The notes beneath the pieces were generated by a model. That model was not told the origin of the DNA, searched no databases, and was given only the letters and a program-made list of their open reading frames with translations. Below are positions 54,900 through 63,196 of a stretch of 64,000 nucleotides of DNA, one piece after another. The stretch comes from Chrysoperla carnea (Eukaryota > Arthropoda > Insecta > Neuroptera > Chrysopidae): positions 139,507,172-139,571,171 of the forward strand of contig NC_058337.1 in NCBI RefSeq assembly GCF_905475395.1. Direction: 5' to 3'. The position numbers were made by a program, and so were the translations under genes. Each line of letters opens with the position of its first letter. Within the stretch, counting starts at the first letter, position 1.

Positions 54900-56225
54900 T
54901 AGTCCATACAAAGGCAAAGAACAGAATTATATATACAAGTGACTTGATTCGACAAATTGCGTACCGCATTCAACAAGTTCAAAAATAGTGAAGTAAAAAA
55001 AACAAAAACATATTACAATGAATGCATACCACATTTTGTCAAACCAAGCGACCATTTTAGTTTATACAAAATGATATAGTCCCTATAAAGGAGAGTTAAT
55101 CATATTTTAAAAGGATTAAAAATAATCCTAAGTTTACTCAATAAACTCTATAAAATATTAAATATTAATGACATAGTCAAAAATACAAAATGATATCGTC
55201 TCTGTAAAGAGAGTTAACCATATATTAAATGGATTAGAAGAATCCAAAAAGTTTACTTAATAATCTTTAAAAAAAGAATAAATATATAAATGACATAGTC
55301 TAAAATAATGAGTTAGTCATATATAAAAGAAACAAAATGTTTCAAAAAAAAAATTAGCAAGGATGATTTATGCAACAACAAAAAAAATAATTAGTTACAA
55401 ATTTCTCATTTAGAAAAAACAATATAACAACAAAAAAGGTTCATGTTAAACTATGTTCTGGAGTGTTAAATTCATCACACACCAAGAACACATGAACTTC
55501 CCAAAAAAGTTACATAAATCATTCCAATACTATATAAAATAACATTTTTATATCATCTATCTAAAGTTGCTTACAATTCAATAAAATAATCTTATTTGAT
55601 TGTCATTTAGCACTTAGATTGAATTAAAAGAACAAGTATCAAATTTATTAAAGAAATAAGATAAAGTTCAAAATGAAATTAAAATATTTAATGCATGTTT
55701 TTTATTTCTCACCACAACATTTTGAAATTGAATATTAAATTAAATGACTTTTATACATATCCTTGTTGCTCGAAGAAAGATGTATATATATTTTTCTTTA
55801 TTCCATGTTGTTGAGTGTTAAATTGAAGTCGTCCTTTGATTTGGTTCTGCGTACACACACTGCCCGTATGACACACAGTGACTAGCTTTTATATATGAAT
55901 TTAAATAGCTGTTTCTATAATTTATATGTTAGCTATGTATACATCTTTCCTTGTCCAACAATTACTTGTTTTTTTCTTTTTTATGAAAAATTCATACATA
56001 CAAAAATACTGTAAGTATTTTTAATATTTCAGAAATTAAAAATGAAAATAGAAAATATTAATATTTTTCATACATATCATTATAAGGATTTTTTTAAGAA
56101 AATTAATTTAACTTATATATATATTTATCTGACATCTGTGCATCGGTAAAGTAATTATTAAACTAATGATTGGAGTCTTAGCTAAAAGTAATATTTGATT
56201 GTGTTTCACTCACCACCTCTAAAAA
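54900..56225 (-). other. Probable 3' untranslated/LTR region of Gypsy element 2
   Basis: Lies directly downstream of the Gypsy pol on the minus strand. A purine-rich 'agaggtggtgag' near 56,214-56,225 (minus strand) followed by TG is a candidate polypurine tract and LTR start. The opposite LTR is not present, so the LTR end cannot be placed. Contains a diverged tandem repeat at 55,065-55,330. Confidence 0.4.
55065..55330 (+). repeat. ~121-bp tandem repeat, two copies plus remnant
   Basis: 'acaaaatgatatagtccct' at ~55,067 and 'acaaaatgatatcgtctctg' at ~55,188. Each is followed by 'gagagttaa(t/c)catat', 'aaaggatta', 'gtttact(c/t)aataa' and 'aatgacatagtc'. A third partial unit ends near 55,330. 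Confidence 0.75.
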
Positions 56226-56236
56226 AAAAGTTCATC

Positions 56237-58300
56237 TTATAACACTTCAGCACGTTTCAAGTGTGTGACATGTGTTCTAGTTAATTCGTTAGTTTTTGGA
56301 TCAATTAATTCTACACTAACTGGAGTTGTAAAACGGACGATTCTTTTAACATCGCTGAATCGAGGTGAAAATTTTCTGTCTTCGTTGATGTTTGATGCTG
56401 TAGGTGGTAGTCTAACCCGTACAAGTTGATTAACGTGGAATTTAACATCAGTTGGAGCTTGATGTCGTCGTGCTTTTCGCATTACAGTAGCTTTATGCAG
56501 TGCCTGCTGGACCATATCCACACTAGGAGGTTTTTCCATAGCCAAAATATCGGTGGTATTTAGTAATAAATCCAATGGTTGATTCCAAGTTCGACCCAAA
56601 AAAACTGCTGCTGGTGAAGCTTTAATAATTGAGTGATATGTCGAATTGTAATTGAATATTATAAATGGCAATATTTTATTCCAGTCCTTATGTTTCATTT
56701 GGTATTGTTTGATTACGCAGGTTAAATTTATTTTTATATTTCTGTTTATTCTTTCTGTGATATTACCTTGAGGACGGTAAGGCGAGGTATAACCAATGCG
56801 AATTCCATTTAATAATAAAAATTGTGTATATTTATTAGACTTGAAGCTTTTAGCATTATCGCTAATTAAAACTTTTGGAAATCCAAATACCATGAAGAGT
56901 TGATGTAAAATTTTAATTACCACTGCTGACGTTGCTTTCCTAGTGGGGTAGGCCCAACAAAACTTGCTATAAGCATCTGTAATAACAAAAATATATTTGA
57001 AGCCATTATCTGCAGAAGGTATTAGGGGTCCAATAAAGTCCACATATAGTTTGTTATATATACTTTTTTCACTAATTGATGCATCAGGTGCTGAGATTTT
57101 ATAGTTTATTGGTTTACAGGTAGCACAAACACTACACTTTTTAACATAATCTACAGTTTTTTTATATAAGTCAGGATATGTAAATCTTTTGGCTATCTCA
57201 CGATATGTTTTCGTGACGCCTGAATGACATCCAAATACTGAGGAATGAAAGTAATCTAATACATAGTCCAATAAAGAATCTGTGAGAACAATACGTTTAT
57301 TTCTATTGCGCCCAACAAAACGAACTAATAAGCCATCGCGAATTGCAAAATTTTGTACATTTGAACCTGATTTAATTAATTGGTAAATGTGTCTACAATC
57401 TGGAGAAGCTTTTTGTTCCTTTTTTATAGATAAAAAACCTTTGGGGTCAGTTAATATCTGATTAAGAAGTGTAATTGGTTCTATGTTTTTTGATTGAATA
57501 TTTTCCTCAATATTTGTTTCATTTTCACAAAATAATCTACTTAAACAATCGGCTACTACATTTTCTGTGCCTCTAATATGTTCTGTTGTAAAATTAAATT
57601 TCGAGATAGTTAATAACCATCTGGAAAGTTTATTAAAACGTTGTGGTGTATTAAATAAATACACCAAAGCGTTGCAATCAGTACGTAATATAAATTTTCG
57701 ATCTAAAAGGTAGTCTTTAAATGTATTTAATGCATGTAAAACAGCCAATAATTCCAGTTGGTATACTGGGTATTTTGATTCTGCTGGATTAAGTTTTCGC
57801 GAACAGTATTCAATTGGATGTAGTTTGTTTTCAAATTTTTGCATTAGACAAGCACCTACACCTATAGAACTTGCATCTGTAGTTACTATGAAAGGATGTT
57901 TGTCATCAAAAATAGGGAATCGTAAAATTGGTGCCGTAGTGAGCACTGTTTTAAGTTTATTAATAGCATCCACATGTGTTTGCGTTATAATGAATTTAGC
58001 ATCTTTCTTTTTTAAGGCATTTAAAGGTGCCACTATAGTACTAAAATTCTGTATATATCTAGCGAAGAAGGCTGCCATTCCAAGAAATGATTGTAATTCC
58101 TTAAGGTTTTTAGGAATAGGCATAGTTCTAATTGCTTCTACTTTTTCAGGATTAGGTATCCTACCTTCGGAAGAAATTACGTGTCCTAAGATTTTCAAGC
58201 GTTGCATAAAAAATTTTGCTTTATTAGGATTAATAGTTAGTTAAATACCTTGGTCAGATGCTCTTTCAAATTGACGAGAAGTGGATAAATTTTATGTCCC
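56237..58300 (-). pseudogene. Gypsy-type pol: RT end, RNase H, integrase; 5'-truncated
   Basis: The 656-residue frame (58,207-56,237) starts inside the RT (ILGHVISSEGRIPNPEKV, LQSFLGMAAFFARYI). It continues through RNase H (VTTDASSIGVGACLMQ, LRTDCNALVYLF, VVADCLSRL). Next comes an H2C2 zinc finger (HSSVFGCHSGVTKTYREI...CSVCATC), then RVE integrase with YVDFIGPL (D), LISDNAKSFKS (D) and PQGNITERINRNIK (E), and ends with a GPF-like chromatin-targeting tail. Upstream to ~58,260 the same frame continues (LTINPNKAKFF) with a TAA at about 58,242-58,244, then is lost where a PLE fragment begins. No gag, protease or RT core remain. Confidence 0.9.
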
Positions 58301-58330
58301 TATGATAGTTAGCTTATTTACAATAAAAGA

Positions 58331-58444
58331 ATTACATAATAATTCATACTGATGATGACTACTTGGTAGTCGAAATACAAAATTTAGATTTATATAATAC
58401 AAAAAATTGACCTATGAAATTGGAGCAAAAATCGAAATTTATTT
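58331..58444 (+). mobile_element. Solitary PLE 3' fragment
   Basis: 'gatgatgactacttggtagt' and 'gcaaaaatcgaaatttattt' match the 3' end of the PLE at 24.1-24.2 kb, with some substitutions and small deletions between. It ends at the same base ('cgaaatttattt') as the outer-right PLE copy, so that is a true element end. An older, 5'-truncated insertion of the same or a close family. Confidence 0.82.
58349..58375 (+). ncRNA. Hammerhead-ribozyme-like core in PLE fragment
   Basis: CTGATGA - T - GACTAC/GTAGTC - GAAA, all 27 bases identical to the cores at 16-24 kb although flanking bases differ (GAAATACAAAA after the core). Conservation of the core in an older copy supports function in the family. 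Confidence 0.55.
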
Positions 58445-58890
58445 AATGAAACCCATAATTTACAAAATTTTTTTGTCAAGATCATATTCAACGCATTTTG
58501 TTATATAAAAATAGTCAATAAACTAGCCTCTTTCAATTTCTAACGGAAATTCCTAATTTTAACTCAAGCACAAACATACCATCGAACACAGAAATATAGA
58601 TTATAATATGTTTTTCAATTCAATGAAAAATATACATTTTTATACTACATACATTTATTTACAATGAAACCAGGATGAGTGAGAAACGGCAATAACTGGA
58701 AATCATATGCTTAGGTCCCAACACTTTGGCACCTCTGTGAGTAGGACGAAGCAAGCCTCTATAATTGGGATTCGTTCTTTCGATTTTATCATCATAGCTA
58801 CCTCCATAACTGAAACAGCGAGTGCTTTTTATATGCAATATCCTCTGTAACTGAGATAACATCGTTTTGTCTGTTGGTCTACTAGTAGAA
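58445..58890. other. Non-coding, nothing recognised
   Basis: No supported gene; sequence between the PLE fragment and the GC-rich block. Confidence 0.45.
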
Positions 58891-59570
58891 GAGTCAAGTC
58901 ACTCCTGGGCCAGTTTGACCTCAAGTAACCCCACTTTGATGGTACACTTTTCAAAAAAGGGCAAACCTAGGTGAATGTTGGAAACCTCGGTTGAATGCGA
59001 AGTTGGAGGGGATAGATGACGTCATTGACCAATAGTAAATCAAGATGGCGTTGGGAGGTGTGGTGGGGCGTGGCTGACAGAGCGTTAGTGTGTTTCTTGG
59101 TGGAAGTGGGGCTTAAAGTGGTGGGCGTGGTTGACAGGAGTGTGTTTCTTGGAAGTGGGGGTTAAAGGGGGCGGGAATTGGACGTTAGATAATCGAGCCC
59201 ACTTTCAACCCAGTTGGATGGTACACTTTTCCAAAAAGGGCAAACCTCGGTTGAATGCGAAGTTGGAGGGGGGACGTCATTGGGTTAGACCAATAGTAGC
59301 GCTGTAAAAATCAAGATGGCGTTGGGAGGTGTGGTGTTGGGGAATAATGGCTGCCTAAGCATTGATGACGTCATTGGCTTTGACCAATAGTAGCGCTGTA
59401 AAAATCAAGATGGCGTCGGGAGGTGTGGTTGAATTGGTGTGGAGGAATGGCTGCCTAAGCATAAACGGGGAATTACCAGGTGACGTCATTGGCTTTGACC
59501 AATAGTGGCGCTGTAGTCGGCGGAGAGTGAATGGAGTGAACGGGGGGGCGGGACGTTGACATTAGTCAGC
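58890..59570 (+). promoter_or_regulatory. GC-rich repeated CRE/CCAAT/YY1-like cluster
   Basis: Clearly GC-richer than all flanking DNA. A module 'tgacgtcattgg..ttgaccaatagt(a/g)gcgctg' followed by 'aaaatcaagatggcgt' recurs at ~59,019, ~59,273, ~59,364 and ~59,480. A longer unit ('ggtacacttttc(c)aaaaaggg', 'caaacctcggttgaatgcga', 'agttggagggg') occurs at ~58,940 and ~59,219. TGACGTCA is a CRE, CCAAT (both strands) an NF-Y-type box, and AAGATGGCG a YY1/Pho-type site. It could be a promoter/enhancer or part of the end of Polinton-2; no partner end is in the window. Confidence 0.5.
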
Positions 59571-59574
59571 AATT

Positions 59575-60145
59575 TTCAAGAATATGTTAATTTGACCTTG
59601 AAAAATATTGTAATTTGACACTTTAAATATACATGATAAAATTCAAGAAACGTGACCGGATGTTAATATTTTTTTTTTATTGAGTCAGCGATGTAATATG
59701 ACACTTGAAATTTACATAATAAAAATACATGTTCAAACTTGTTTGAATGGACTTTGATCTTAAAATAATTTTACACGTGTCAGCAATTTTCAAGAATATG
59801 TTGAAATAGATTTGACCTTGAAAAATATGATATCATCATCTTGTAACAAGTTCAAACTTGTTTGAAATAATTTTACATGTGTCAAAACACGTGACCGGAT
59901 GTTAATATTTTTTTATGATTAAGCAATGTAATATGACACTTGAAATTTACATAATAAAAATACATGTTCAAACTTGTTTGAATGGACTTTGATCTTAAAA
60001 TAATTTTACACGTGTCAGCTATTCTCAAGAATATGTTGAAATAGATTTGACCTTGAAAAATATGATATCATCATCCTGTTACAAGTTCAAACTTGTTTGA
60101 ATAAAAATACATGTTCAAACTTGTTTGAACATGTTTAAACTTGTT
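59575..60145. repeat. Iteron-like array upstream of Polinton-2 genes
   Basis: Two to three long direct repeats start 'gtcagcaattttcaagaata' at 59,575, 59,779 and (diverged) 60,014. They hold six copies of the near-palindrome TTCAAACTTGTTTGAA (starts 59,732, 59,851, 59,967, 60,086, 60,114, 60,134), plus 'acgtgaccggatgttaatat' twice and 'ttttacacgtgt' boxes. The last three palindromes are packed 20-28 bp apart. It looks like binding sites for a dimeric protein; an origin, enhancer or hr-like element is possible. Confidence 0.55.
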
Positions 60146-60331
60146 TGAATCGCATTAGATCTTAAAATAATTTTACACGTGTTATGAGATTAGAATAAAG
60201 GTTTTATTTAATAAAAATCTTATAAATATTTTTTTTGTATTTATTAATGATTAAAATTTACATTTTAAAAAAAATTTACAGAAAAAAATTATTATTATGA
60301 ATCTGAAAAAACACACAAAGTATTGGTGACA

Positions 60332-61015
60332 CTACAGTTCAATAAATTCATCAAATCCATTCCTATAACGACCTGCATTCATAGAGAAATTTTTCATTAT
60401 TACAACAAATCCATTTGGTGAACTCCAACAATGTCGACATAAATCATGAAATTTTTGAAAATTCATATCAGAGCCAACATGATCGTAGAATATGTGTTTT
60501 AGATTCATTTCGTCCGTTTTGAATAACACCAAGCAATTAACATTGTCCCTTATGTTATGCTTTGGAACACGTGCGTAGCTCTGACATAGGTAGAAACAAT
60601 CAATTTTTCGATGACGACCCATACTAAAGTATTCTCTAATTCTCTGTTGTGAATGACAGCTCACATCATCAAAAATGAAAAGACTTTTTTCTCGAGCTTC
60701 ATTCGGACTAAGAATTTCACTAGTATCACTAAATGGAAAATATCCAACCCCTTCCACTAATTTTAAAGTCTCTTCTAGTAATTGATATTTCGGTTGGTAA
60801 AGAGATTTACTGTACACATAAATGTTTTCAAAGCGTAAACCGTTTTCATCATAAATTAAATTCAACATAACATTGGTTTTACCACAACCACTAGGGCCAC
60901 ATATTATTGTTCGTAGTGAATCTGAAAATAGAGGACCATGATATGTTTGTGTATCTGTATTTTCTGGTATTAAATTTTCAACACTCAGAGCGGGTTGTTG
61001 TTTATGAAAACGCAT
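60332..61015 (-). CDS. Packaging ATPase (FtsK/A32-like), Polinton-2
   Basis: The start at 61,015 gives MRFHKQQPALSVENL, matching the other Polinton's MKTVQQPSKLKVENF; an ATG 13 codons further up (61,054) adds a hydrophobic stretch without counterpart. Walker A is TIICGPSGCGKTNVMLNLIY and Walker B is KSLFIFDDVSCHSQ. Then come YFSMGRHRKIDCFYLCQSYA, IRDNVNCLVLFKTDEMNLKH and the family tail CRHCWSSPNGFVVIM, RYRNGFDEFIEL. It drives DNA into capsids. Intact. Divergent from the PLA2 gene with about 90 bp between starts, which must hold both promoters. Confidence 0.93.
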   Translation of the reverse strand: MRFHKQQPALSVENLIPENTDTQTYHGPLFSDSLRTIICGPSGCGKTNVMLNLIYDENGLRFENIYVYSKSLYQPKYQLLEETLKLVEGVGYFPFSDTSEILSPNEAREKSLFIFDDVSCHSQQRIREYFSMGRHRKIDCFYLCQSYARVPKHNIRDNVNCLVLFKTDEMNLKHIFYDHVGSDMNFQKFHDLCRHCWSSPNGFVVIMKNFSMNAGRYRNGFDEFIEL

Positions 61016-61106
61016 TTTTAATGTAACTAAGACTAAAATTTCAATACAACCCATTTTATAAACATTTAAATATATGTGAACTTAATTGTTTAAATCATTT
61101 AGTAGT

Positions 61107-61871
61107 ATGTCACATCAGAAGCAACAACACAAAGGAAGAGGTATTGTTAACACACTTATAAATAAATTACCGTTTGAGTTACACATACCAACTTATCAAT
61201 ATTGTGGACCTGGAACTAAGCTGGCAGAACGATTAGCGCGTGGTGATAAACCAAAAAACGCATTGGATCAGGCTTGTATGGTACATGATATAGCATATTC
61301 AAAAAGTAAAGACTTAAAGGAGCGTCATCTAGCAGATAAACAATTAGCTGAAGCCGCTTGGAAACGTGCCAAAGCATCTGATTCAACAATTGGTGAAAAA
61401 GCATCCGCTTTATTCGTTACAGGCGCCATGAAGACAAAAACTTCACTTGGTATGGGATTAAAAAAGAAAAAGACGAAAAAGACAAAGAAAACTATAAACT
61501 TTACAGCATCAGTGCGAAAGGCACGAAATGCATTGAAAAAATCACAACCAACGGACTTAAAAGCAGCTGTAAAAATAGCAAAAGCAGCCGTGCGAGGTCA
61601 ACGTATTAAAGCACCCACACGTGTAATACCAGTTCCAAAGTCTGGTGGTGTACTTCCATTAATTCCAATATTCGCAGGACTCTCTGCTTTAGGTGCTTTG
61701 GCTGGTGGAGCGTCGGGTATTGCTAAAGCCGTTACAAATTATAAAAGTGCTCGTGATCAACTTAATGAGAGTCAAAGACACAACAAAACAATGGAAGCTA
61801 TAGCAATGGGTAAAGGCTTGTATTTAAGACCGTACAACAAAGGCATGGGATTATATTTAGCAAAAAACTAA
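61107..61871 (+). CDS. PLA2-domain capsid-associated protein, Polinton-2
   Basis: 254 residues from MSHQKQQHKGRG. PLA2 core: YQYCGPGTKLAERLARG (Ca-loop), LDQACMVHDIAYSKSKD (His-Asp) and RHLADKQLAEAAW. Lys-rich segment KKKKTKKTKKTI, hydrophobic Gly/Ala stretch VLPLIPIFAGLSALGALAGG (residues ~190-210), then ESQRHNKTMEA and the tail GLYLRPYNKGMGLYLAKN. It shares the N-terminal LINKLPFE and the YLRPY tail with the Polinton-1 copy. The last codons contain the heptamer A AAA AAC (61,862-61,868) directly before TAA, a classical -1 slippery site, with the protease frame open in -1. Confidence 0.9.
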   Translation: MSHQKQQHKGRGIVNTLINKLPFELHIPTYQYCGPGTKLAERLARGDKPKNALDQACMVHDIAYSKSKDLKERHLADKQLAEAAWKRAKASDSTIGEKASALFVTGAMKTKTSLGMGLKKKKTKKTKKTINFTASVRKARNALKKSQPTDLKAAVKIAKAAVRGQRIKAPTRVIPVPKSGGVLPLIPIFAGLSALGALAGGASGIAKAVTNYKSARDQLNESQRHNKTMEAIAMGKGLYLRPYNKGMGLYLAKN

Positions 61872-62230
61872 TTGAAACGCTACCACGTAGAGCACTTTAC
61901 GATACGGAGCTACGTGCGTATGCTAAACAATTTAAAATTCCGTATTTTCGTGGTGTTTTTATGCGTGACACCCTACCCAAAAGACCATATAAATATGAAA
62001 CAGGAATTATCAACCATGATGTATCCAAAAATAGTGGTACACACTGGACGGCATATAAAAAGTACAATCGAAGTGTCATCTATTATGATAGTTTTGGAAA
62101 TTTGAGACCGCCAGTGGAAGTCATTAAATATTTTAACGGATGTGACATTCAATATAATTTTGATAGGCAACAACAGTTTAATACTCCGATTTGTGGACAT
62201 CTATGTATACAATTTTTATTAAATAAATAA
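61868..62230 (+). CDS. Adenain-like cysteine protease, Polinton-2
   Basis: Frame without an upstream ATG from 61,868; first ATG at 61,961. Conserved N-terminal segment LIETLPRRALYDTELRAYAK, then FRGVFMRDTLPKRP. Catalytic positions: GTHWTAYKK (His), IYYDSFGN (Asp) and TPICGHLCIQFLL (Cys). Starting at 61,961 would drop ~31 conserved residues, so translation by -1 frameshift from the PLA2 gene or a non-AUG start is likely. It would process virion proteins. 37 nt before the minor capsid start. Confidence 0.85.
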   Translation, partial: LIETLPRRALYDTELRAYAKQFKIPYFRGVFMRDTLPKRPYKYETGIINHDVSKNSGTHWTAYKKYNRSVIYYDSFGNLRPPVEVIKYFNGCDIQYNFDRQQQFNTPICGHLCIQFLLNK

Positions 62231-62267
62231 ACCAGCAAGTCTTGTATTCACTTCATTCAAAATCAAG

Positions 62268-62945
62268 ATGTCATACATGCTTACTTTTACAGGGAATAGC
62301 TCTTTTTTAACAACAGACTATTCTCCACCAATTGAATTAGATAAAAATGAAAATTATGAAATGGGTCTAGTAGATTTACAAGGGTACAATTCCATACCTA
62401 ATATACACAGCTACAATAACATGTTTTATTACGATGATAAAGTCATAGAAATACCACCAGGATCTTATGAAGTTGAAGATATTGAACGTTATTTAAAAGA
62501 AGCTGTAGGCGATGAGGTGACACTACAAATAAATGCTAATACAAATACTTTAAAATGTGAAATAAAGTGTACTGTGATAATAAACTGTGAACCATCAGAT
62601 TCTGTTTGTCGCATGTTGGGATTTAATAAACGAAAACTAGATGCAAATAAAAGGCATGAAAGTGACAATACAGTTAATATTTTACCTGTAGAAACAATTT
62701 ATGTTCAATGTAATATTACAAATGGATCGTATCATAACAATGAAATCAGTCACACATTGTTTCATTTTTCACCAAATCTACCACCAGGTTATAAAATTGT
62801 GATACATCCTATGAATGTTATTTATTTACCAATCAACTGTCAAACTATAAGCAACATTACGCTCACGTTAGTGGATCAAACTGGTAAATTAGTTAACTTT
62901 CGAGGTGAAAACATTACAATTGGATTACACTTGAAAAAGATATAA
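62268..62945 (+). CDS. Minor capsid (penton-type) protein, Polinton-2
   Basis: 225 residues, intact. N-terminal part MSYMLTFTGNSSFLTTDYSP, NSIPNIHSYNNMFYY, IPPGSYEVEDIERYLKEA, then a variable middle (SVCRMLGFNKRKLDANK, then VNILPVETIYVQCNITNGSY) and C-terminal NVIYLPINCQTISNITLTLV, DQTGKLVNFRGENI. Mostly beta, as expected for the single jelly-roll PC2 penton protein. Its stop codon overlaps the start of the tiny gene (TAATG). The Polinton-1 copy has lost the middle. Confidence 0.88.
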   Translation: MSYMLTFTGNSSFLTTDYSPPIELDKNENYEMGLVDLQGYNSIPNIHSYNNMFYYDDKVIEIPPGSYEVEDIERYLKEAVGDEVTLQINANTNTLKCEIKCTVIINCEPSDSVCRMLGFNKRKLDANKRHESDNTVNILPVETIYVQCNITNGSYHNNEISHTLFHFSPNLPPGYKIVIHPMNVIYLPINCQTISNITLTLVDQTGKLVNFRGENITIGLHLKKI

Positions 62946-63124
62946 TGGGTTTTGTATTTAATCATCCTACACGTTATGTTGGAGGCAGTGTTTCTACAAA
63001 CCGTCTCATAAAACAACCTCAATCGAGCAACAATAGAATAAATAATCACAAACAGTTATCATACGAAAATAGAAAATTTCTTCAATCAATTGGCTTAAAA
63101 CTAAAACGGCCAATTGTTGGGTAA
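62945..63124 (+). CDS. Conserved tiny capsid-module protein (59 aa), Polinton-2
   Basis: Starts on the TAATG overlap with the minor capsid gene and ends 72 nt before the major capsid ATG. Basic, Asn/Gln-rich (STNRLIKQPQSSNNRINNHK), with C-terminus ENRKFLQSIGLKLKRPIVG. The counterpart in Polinton-1 (34,101-34,247) has the same position, small size, basic charge and the SIGLK end. No signal or membrane segment and no family that I recognise. Confidence 0.7.
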   Translation: MGFVFNHPTRYVGGSVSTNRLIKQPQSSNNRINNHKQLSYENRKFLQSIGLKLKRPIVG

Positions 63125-63196
63125 AATTTAGTTGCTGGTTTAAAATAAAGAAATCAGTTATACGAATAAAATTCAATTGTATTAAGAAGAAGAAGA

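Noticed and set aside
54900..56225. Complete LTR of the second Gypsy element
   Set aside because: The opposite LTR is absent because the element is 5'-truncated, so ends cannot be matched; given as low-confidence region only.
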